A stretch of DNA of 48,745 nucleotides from Methylacidiphilales bacterium (GTDB lineage: Bacteria > Verrucomicrobiota > Verrucomicrobiia > Methylacidiphilales > UBA1321). A program made the translations under genes and the position numbers. This document shows, piece after piece, positions 43,817-48,745 of this stretch. Numbering within the stretch: position 1 is the first letter of the stretch; every line of letters starts with the position of its first letter. The DNA lies in NCBI GenBank assembly GCA_021272165.1, contig JAJSLK010000023.1, positions 1 to 48,745 on the forward strand, given 5' to 3'. The notes under the pieces were generated by a model that was not told where the DNA came from, ran no database searches, and saw nothing but the letters and a program-made list of their open reading frames with translations.

Positions 43817-46800
43817 TTGAAGGTCGATCCACGATTTCTCAAGGAGGAAGGCACCGAGGTCTTTCTCGGCAACGAATTACTGGTCAAGGGCCTCCTCGAA
43901 ACCGAGGGGGGCACCCATCTCTGGACCGGTTATCCCGGCTCGCCCGTTTCGGGCTTTTTCGACTGCATCGAGGCAATACAGGAAATCCCCAAGCAATACG
44001 GCATCAGTGCCGTGCTGGCCAACAACGAGGCGATTTCCGCCGCGATGGTCAACGGTTCCCAGATGCACGGCCTGCGGGCCATGTGCGTGATGAAAAGCGT
44101 CGGCCTCCACGTGGCAACCGACGCGCTGGCCCTCGGCAATCTGGCCGGCGCCCATCCTGACGGTGGGGTGGTCGTCGTGATGGGTGACGATCCATGGAGT
44201 GACTCGACCCAGGTGCCCGCCGATTCGCGCTATCTTTGCCGCCATCTGTACATGCCGGTGCTGGAGCCGACCACGAACCAGGAGATGAAGGATTGGGTCG
44301 ACCTCGCGTTCAAGCTCTCCCGCGAAAGCGAGCTTTACATCGGCTATCTGGTGACGACGAACCAGGCCGACGGCGGTGGGTCCGTCATCGCCCGGCGAAA
44401 TCATTTTCCGCGACAGAACACCCATAATCCGTTTCAACTCGACACGGCAAAAGTCGATTTTGAAAAGAATGTTCTGCTGCCGCCGCGTACCTGGCGCCGC
44501 GAACAGGCGTACCCGGCCCGTTATCGGCGGCTCTGGGCCAGCGCGCGCACCCACGGCATCAACCGCCTCACGCCCGGTACGGCCAAAGGAAAAGCGCCGC
44601 TCGGCTTTATCAGCTCGGGCCTGGCTTATTCGTATCTGGAGCACGCGCTGGAACAGCTTGGTCTAACCGACACGTTCCCGCTGCTCAAGCTCGGCATCAC
44701 CTATCCGCTCGATCCCGATCTGATCGATTCGTTCGCTGAACAGGTCGAAAATATCGTCGTGGTCGAGGAACGGCGCGATTTCCTCGAGGAGCAGGTCGTC
44801 CAGGTCATCGCCCGCCGGGCACTGTCAGGCAAACCGGCCGTGCCGGTGCATGGCAAAGTATTCCCAGGCGGACGGGAAGGCATTCCCATTGCGCGCGGAT
44901 TCAATTCCTCCATCCTCGTTGAGCTGCTCGCGCCACTAATTACGGAATTGGCCGCGTCGAAGCTGAAGCTCGACCGCACCCGCATCGACCGCGAACTCGC
45001 GCTGCTGGCGGAAAACGGCGCCATCGCCGTGGACCTCGCCCCGCGCACACCCACCTTCTGCCCCGGCTGCCCGCACCGCGACTCGGCCAGCGTGCTGGGC
45101 GAGATCAAGCGCCTCTTCCGCGACGCCGATTACATGCGTCAGACCCATCGCCGCGAGCCGGTCGATCTCGTCTTCCACGGCGACACCGGCTGCTACACGA
45201 TGCTGATGTTCGAGCCGAACAAGGACCTGATGCACAACTACAGCGGCATGGGACTCGGCGGCGCGACCGGCCTCGGCATCGATCCGTTCATCACCAACAA
45301 GCAGGTGGTGTTCATGGGCGACTCGACCTTTTTTCACAGCGGCCAGATCGCGATTTCCAATTCGATCAAGAACAACCAGGACATCACCTACGTCATCCTC
45401 GACAACAAAACGACCGCGATGACCGGCCAGCAAACGACGCCGGGGCTCGAATACGATCTGCTCGGCAACGAGACCTGGACGCAGAAGATCGAAAAGATCA
45501 TCGGCGCCATGATCGAGGACAAGTCGGTCGAGATCATCCGGACGAATCCCGCCCGCCGCGCCGAGTACCGGGCCCTGCTCGAATCGACTGTGCTGAAAAA
45601 CGGCGTCAAGGTCGTCGTGGCCGACAAGGAATGCGGTATCACATTCCACCGCCGCCGCACCCGCGAGGAACGGGCCGAAATCCGGCTCAAGGGTTTTCTC
45701 GAAACGAAACGGCACATCAATATCAACGCCGACGTGTGCGAAAACTGCCTCGAATGCACCCGCGCCACGGCCTGCCCCGGCCTGACCTTCACCGAGACCG
45801 ACTTCGGCCGCAAGGTAGCGACCGACCTCTCCTGGTGCGTCAACGATACCGCCTGCACGAAGCTCAACGCCTGCCCGGCGTTCGAGGAAGTGCTGGTCGT
45901 ACGCGCCCAAAAACCGGCCTCGCGCCTGCCTGACCTCGATAACGAGAAAATTCCGTTGCCGGTGCTACGCGACTTCAACCACGCCTGGCACGGCTATCTC
46001 GCCGGCGTCGGCGGCATGGGCATCGGCGTCTCCACCGCGACACTCGTGCGCGCGGGGCATCGCGAGGGCTATAGCGTCGTCTTTACCGACAAAAACGGCT
46101 TGGCCATCCGCAACGGCGGCGTCTACTCCCACATCACCTTTCTCAAACCGGGCCGGAACCATGTCTCGCCGATCATCCCCTACGGCAAGGCCGATCTCAT
46201 GCTTGGCGTCGACATCCTCGAGGCCGCGCGCGGGCTCGACCCCAAGGGCAACCTGCGCGTCGGCGGAAAGAAGACGCGGGCCGTCATCAACCGGCAAAAG
46301 ACCCCGACGATCAACACGCTCCTCGGCACGGACGATTTCTGCGTCGAGACGCTCGAGGAGGTCCTGCGCAAAAATACCGATGCCGCCCGTTATTTCAGCG
46401 CCGACGTCTCGCAGCTTTCCGAGCGCGTCTTCGGCACCAAGCTCTATGCCAACGTCATCATGCTCGGCATCGCCTTCCAGCGCGGCGAGCTGCCGCTTTC
46501 CCTGAACAGCCTCGAATATGGCATCCAGGAAACCATGGGCAGCGCGGCAACCGAGAACTGGCTCGCCTTCCGGCTCGGCCGCAAGATCGCCCATGACGCA
46601 GAGACCGCCGTTGTTACCGCCAATTCCGACGACGCCTCCTATCACGAAGTCGTGGCTGAAAAATCAGCGCGACTGGCCCGGTTGGCGCCGCAGGGCGACA
46701 AGCTCGCGCGCCAATACTGGCAGCTCGTCACCGGCGCGCGGGAAAAGCTCACGCTCGACCCGCGCCATGAATCGCTCCTGGCCCAGCGGATTTACAACCT

Positions 46801-47404
46801 GATCCATTACGAAGACCTCGCCTATGCCGAGGATTACGTGGCGCGGCTGCTGCGCGTCCATGCCAGGGACTCGGCCAATTTCGGCTACGCGGCGACCCAG
46901 GCCGCGCTCTGGAATTTGCATCGCGTGATGGCGATCAAGGACGAGGTTTACGTCGCCTGGCTCCTGACCAGCGAGGAAAAATATGAGCGCGACCGGGACC
47001 GCTACAATGTCCGGCCCGAGCTCGGCGACCGGCTGGTCCATCGCCATTTCAACCGGCCCGAGTTCGTTTTGGGTCATCGCTCGATCCGGTTCCATCTCAA
47101 GACCCGGCCCTGGATGCTGCGGCTGATGCGCCGGGCCAAGTTCCTGCGGCGCCTGTTGCCGAACTGGCATGCGCAGGAAAAGGCGTTCCGCAGTTGGTAC
47201 TTCGATCTCGCCGACCGGTTCGCCACCCCGGCTGATTCAGCTTCCTACGCCACATGGCTCAAGGTCCTGCGCCTGCCCGAGGAAATCACCGGCTACCGCG
47301 AAGTCCGTTATCCCAAGATGGAACTTGCGAAAAAGCGCGCGAAGGAGATGTTGGGATCGATCTCGAATTCCCAAACGGAATCCAGGATAAAGGCCGATTT
47401 TTAA
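43817..47404 (+). CDS. indolepyruvate:ferredoxin oxidoreductase, fused subunits
   Basis: A 1195-residue 2-oxoacid:ferredoxin oxidoreductase that oxidatively decarboxylates aryl pyruvates to acyl-CoA and reduced ferredoxin. It starts at TTG 43817, with GAGGGAG six bases upstream. Order: pyrimidine-binding domain (about 15-230), transketolase-C-like region, TPP domain (about 410-600; TFCPGCPHRDS, HGDTGCYTM, MGDSTFFHSGQIAISNSIKN), 4Fe-4S region from C641 (CENCLECTRATACPG, NDTACTKLNACP), gamma-type domain (LAGVGGMGIGVSTATL, about 725-920) and a C-terminal domain resembling DUF6537. In anaerobes the alpha/beta subunits are separate; this fused form with fewer cluster cysteines is found in aerobic bacteria. 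It is a single-gene unit. Confidence 0.93.
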   Translation: MKVDPRFLKEEGTEVFLGNELLVKGLLETEGGTHLWTGYPGSPVSGFFDCIEAIQEIPKQYGISAVLANNEAISAAMVNGSQMHGLRAMCVMKSVGLHVATDALALGNLAGAHPDGGVVVVMGDDPWSDSTQVPADSRYLCRHLYMPVLEPTTNQEMKDWVDLAFKLSRESELYIGYLVTTNQADGGGSVIARRNHFPRQNTHNPFQLDTAKVDFEKNVLLPPRTWRREQAYPARYRRLWASARTHGINRLTPGTAKGKAPLGFISSGLAYSYLEHALEQLGLTDTFPLLKLGITYPLDPDLIDSFAEQVENIVVVEERRDFLEEQVVQVIARRALSGKPAVPVHGKVFPGGREGIPIARGFNSSILVELLAPLITELAASKLKLDRTRIDRELALLAENGAIAVDLAPRTPTFCPGCPHRDSASVLGEIKRLFRDADYMRQTHRREPVDLVFHGDTGCYTMLMFEPNKDLMHNYSGMGLGGATGLGIDPFITNKQVVFMGDSTFFHSGQIAISNSIKNNQDITYVILDNKTTAMTGQQTTPGLEYDLLGNETWTQKIEKIIGAMIEDKSVEIIRTNPARRAEYRALLESTVLKNGVKVVVADKECGITFHRRRTREERAEIRLKGFLETKRHININADVCENCLECTRATACPGLTFTETDFGRKVATDLSWCVNDTACTKLNACPAFEEVLVVRAQKPASRLPDLDNEKIPLPVLRDFNHAWHGYLAGVGGMGIGVSTATLVRAGHREGYSVVFTDKNGLAIRNGGVYSHITFLKPGRNHVSPIIPYGKADLMLGVDILEAARGLDPKGNLRVGGKKTRAVINRQKTPTINTLLGTDDFCVETLEEVLRKNTDAARYFSADVSQLSERVFGTKLYANVIMLGIAFQRGELPLSLNSLEYGIQETMGSAATENWLAFRLGRKIAHDAETAVVTANSDDASYHEVVAEKSARLARLAPQGDKLARQYWQLVTGAREKLTLDPRHESLLAQRIYNLIHYEDLAYAEDYVARLLRVHARDSANFGYAATQAALWNLHRVMAIKDEVYVAWLLTSEEKYERDRDRYNVRPELGDRLVHRHFNRPEFVLGHRSIRFHLKTRPWMLRLMRRAKFLRRLLPNWHAQEKAFRSWYFDLADRFATPADSASYATWLKVLRLPEEITGYREVRYPKMELAKKRAKEMLGSISNSQTESRIKADF

Positions 47405-47436
47405 GGCACTATCCTTTTATTCTCTCTCTTCATTCC

Positions 47437-47696
47437 GTCATCCTGAGCAGCCATTCACGCCGGCTTTATATCGGAGTCACGAGCGATCTCGAAGGCCGCA
47501 CCTGGGAACATAAGGAAGGCGTTATCGCTGGATTCACCAAGACCTACAAAATCAACCAACTGGTCTACTACGAGGATTATCCCGACATGCGGAGTGCCAT
47601 CGCGCGTGAAAAGCAATTGAAGGGCTGGACGCGGGCAAAAAAATCGCCCTGATCCTTAAAGTAAATCCCGGGTGGGAAGATCTGCGTCTTCGCTAA
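47437..47696 (+). pseudogene. GIY-YIG nuclease (UPF0213/YhbQ-like), damaged
   Basis: The frame reads VILSSHSRRLYIGVTSDLEG, then RTWEHKEG, FTKTYKINQLVYYEDY and SAIAREKQLKGWTRAKK: a small GIY-YIG domain of about 85 residues. Two defects show. No ATG or GTG start lies before the domain, which opens directly out of the repeat motif GTCATCCTGAGC (supplying VILS), and the frame is open upstream into the preceding gene. At 47637-47643 a run of seven A changes the frame, giving KKSP-stop at 47652. A -1 shift there gives IALILKVNPGWEDLRLR and a stop at 47696, the usual family C-terminus. The A_AAA_AAA heptamer is in the correct phase for programmed slippage. Confidence 0.65.
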
Positions 47697-47780
47697 GACA
47701 AGCTGGGTTCTTCGACTTCGGCTCGGGTCTGCTTTTCGATCGGACCAAACTACCGGGCTCGCCTTCGCTCAGGATGACGG
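47437..47780 (+). mobile_element. possible GIY-YIG-carrying repeat unit
   Basis: A 344-base segment with CCGTCATCCTGAGC at its left end (47435-47448) and the complementary GCTCAGGATGACGG at its right end (47767-47780). Between them is the GIY-YIG gene remnant. The 14-base motif is the outer half of the GTCATCC repeat seen elsewhere in this window. The unit looks like a small inverted-repeat element with a nuclease gene; mobility is an inference. Confidence 0.5.
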
Positions 47781-47908
47781 AACTTTTTGTGTTGTTCGCA
47801 GATTATTCGGAAATCCATCGTCCCTCAGCCTATCTTACAGAGATGGAGCTGAATCGTTGAAAGGGAAAATAGAGCCGTCCCGCCCGGCGGATATCAGAGT
47901 CTCACTTT

Positions 47909-48304
47909 CTAAATATCAATCACCCGGCCGGAGCCGGTGCTGACGTTCGAACGTTTGACGCGCTTTTCGTAACCGGTGAAGCAGCCTGTAATGAGGCTGA
48001 GCACGAGCGATCCGATGAAAGCCGCCAAAAAGCTGGGCACATGAAAGCCGTGGACGAAATCGGGCAGCATGTAGAGGATGATCGCATTGATCACGAGCAG
48101 GAAGAGGCCAAGCGAGAGCAGCACGAGGGGCAGGCTGATGAGGATCAGGATCGGCTTGATGAACGTGTTGACCAGAATGAGAACCAGCGCGGCCCAGGCC
48201 AAGTCGCTCGGTTTGTCAAAGCTGATGCCCAGCGGCGTGATCAGGGTGACGAGATAAAGGCCGAGCACAAGAATGGCCCAATGCCAGATGAGTCGCAGGA
48301 TCAT
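47909..48304 (-). CDS. phage-holin-family-4-like small membrane protein
   Basis: 131 residues with four transmembrane helices (about 4-24, 36-56, 58-82 and 90-110) and a basic tail (YEKRVKRSNVSTGSGRVIDI). The pattern LIWHWAILVLGLYLVTLITP, AALVLILVNTFIKPILILIS, LPDFVHGFHVPSFLAAFIGS matches the chromosomally encoded PF04020 group, annotated as phage holin family 4 but not tied to phage. No lysis or phage genes are nearby, so a lytic role is not implied. ATG 48304. Confidence 0.85.
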   Translation of the reverse strand: MILRLIWHWAILVLGLYLVTLITPLGISFDKPSDLAWAALVLILVNTFIKPILILISLPLVLLSLGLFLLVINAIILYMLPDFVHGFHVPSFLAAFIGSLVLSLITGCFTGYEKRVKRSNVSTGSGRVIDI

Positions 48305-48511
48305 GCTGAAAATTAACCGTAATTCCGCCCGGCGCGAATAATTTTTCCCTCATTCCCAAACTCCATCACACGTGTGTGTTGGGGAATGCCCTTGCCGGTG
48401 CAACTCCGTTGCCATTTCAAAGAACTCCGTGCCCTCGGTGTTCTCCGTGCGAAACGTCCCCCTTTGTTCTCTCTTCGTTCTTTTGCGGCTAAATCTCTTC
48501 CCCGCATCCCA
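48305..48511. other. intergenic region with short imperfect tandem repeat
   Basis: No gene is supported. At about 48424-48451 there are three imperfect copies of a nine-base unit (CTCCGTGCC, CTCGGTGTT, CTCCGTGCG). The one ORF over 60 codons here has no ribosome-binding site and no recognisable product. Confidence 0.5.
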
Positions 48512-48745
48512 CTAGAGGCTATCCGAAAAGTAGGGGTGGGTCACGTGACGAGTCGAATGGGGCTCGAATCGAGGCGCGAACGACGAGCCTAGCCCCAGCT
48601 ACGTGAGGAGTGAGCAACGAAGAGCTCGGGCCCCATTCGGCGCCGAAGTTCTTTTGCCTTCTGGCGGTGTCGCTCGTTCGTCACGTAGCAACAGCTAGGC
48701 TCCTTACTCGGCTCCTGGCCAGAAGACAAAACTCCTCTCGGCGTG
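48512..48745. repeat. CTAG-ended palindromic element, copy 3 (double core, cut by edge)
   Basis: Starts CTAGAGGCTATCCGAAAAGT. It contains two cores in opposite orientation. The first is GAACGACGAGCCTAGCCCCA then GCTACGTGAGGAGTGAGC. The second, on the minus strand, is GGAGCCGAGTAAGGAGCCTA then TGCTACGTGACGAACGAGCG. Each is framed by its own complementary arms (first GAATGGGGCTCG/GGGCCCCATTC, second TCTTCTGGC/GCCAGAAGG). The element runs off the window edge. Confidence 0.8.

Noticed and set aside
47909-48304. Evidence of a prophage from the holin-like protein
   Set aside because: PF04020-type proteins are common chromosomal membrane proteins; no lysin, capsid or tail genes are in the window.

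Overview
The window is a GC-rich chromosomal segment from what is most likely a member of the Verrucomicrobiota. This is an inference. It rests on a secreted protein with two N-x-GQLK motifs, a DUF6600-type protein, a fused indolepyruvate oxidoreductase, and intergenic repeat families of the kind I associate with that phylum. I see no phage structural genes, no CRISPR array, no rRNA and no intact transposase.

Layout. Positions 1-2800 hold a minus-strand run of poorly conserved, lower-GC envelope genes, one broken by a frameshift and one cut by the window edge. From 3.3 to 10.2 kb are a Cache/HAMP adenylate cyclase, a secreted GH31 glycosidase, a small membrane protein, and a histidine kinase with its receiver partner. 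A Fic remnant and tRNA-Pro(GGG) follow. From 10.7 to 17.1 kb, a minus-strand operon (photolyase, YdbH-like protein, YnbE-YdbL fusion lipoprotein, MMPL/RND transporter) is bracketed by two copies of a CTAG-ended palindromic element. From 17.1 to 20.8 kb are a 59-aa ORF with an operator-rich promoter, a FecR-domain protein, a two-domain LigD (polymerase plus phosphoesterase), and a deletion-derived Ku'-'ligase chimera. From 20.9 to 23.7 kb are a Cys-less AhpD/receiver fusion, two lower-GC orphan genes and tRNA-Tyr. From 23.7 to 29 kb lie an oxidoreductase, a cysteine desulfurase and a serine acetyltransferase as one operon, then GlcF and a peroxiredoxin. From 29 to 48.3 kb are mostly housekeeping genes: an AAA ATPase, a DUF6600 protein, leuA with a recognisable attenuation leader, pgi, an M14 peptidase, a HAD-Nudix fusion overlapping folB, a beta-CASP nuclease, a homocysteine methyltransferase/MTHFR fusion, a LOG protein, a large indolepyruvate:ferredoxin oxidoreductase, a GIY-YIG remnant and a holin-like membrane protein.

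How the genes fit together. Sulfur amino acid and one-carbon metabolism (cysE, cysteine desulfurase, HMT/MTHFR), folate synthesis (HAD-Nudix, folB) and branched-chain synthesis (leuA) are all represented. So are central carbon (pgi, glcF), envelope lipid transport (YdbH/YnbE/YdbL) and DNA repair (photolyase, a decayed end-joining locus).

The most notable unexplained structure is the repeat content. There are three copies of a CTAG-bounded nested palindrome whose stem arms differ in sequence yet stay complementary, while the apical core is conserved. There are also at least seven copies of a GTCATCC(C/T)GAGCTTGTCGA-type repeat. The outer motif of that repeat also flanks, as an inverted pair, a decayed GIY-YIG nuclease gene that carries an A7 slippery heptamer. 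Other good leads are the leuA leader peptide, the HAD-Nudix-FolB arrangement, the missing zinc cysteines in the HMT domain and the Ku'-'ligase chimera.
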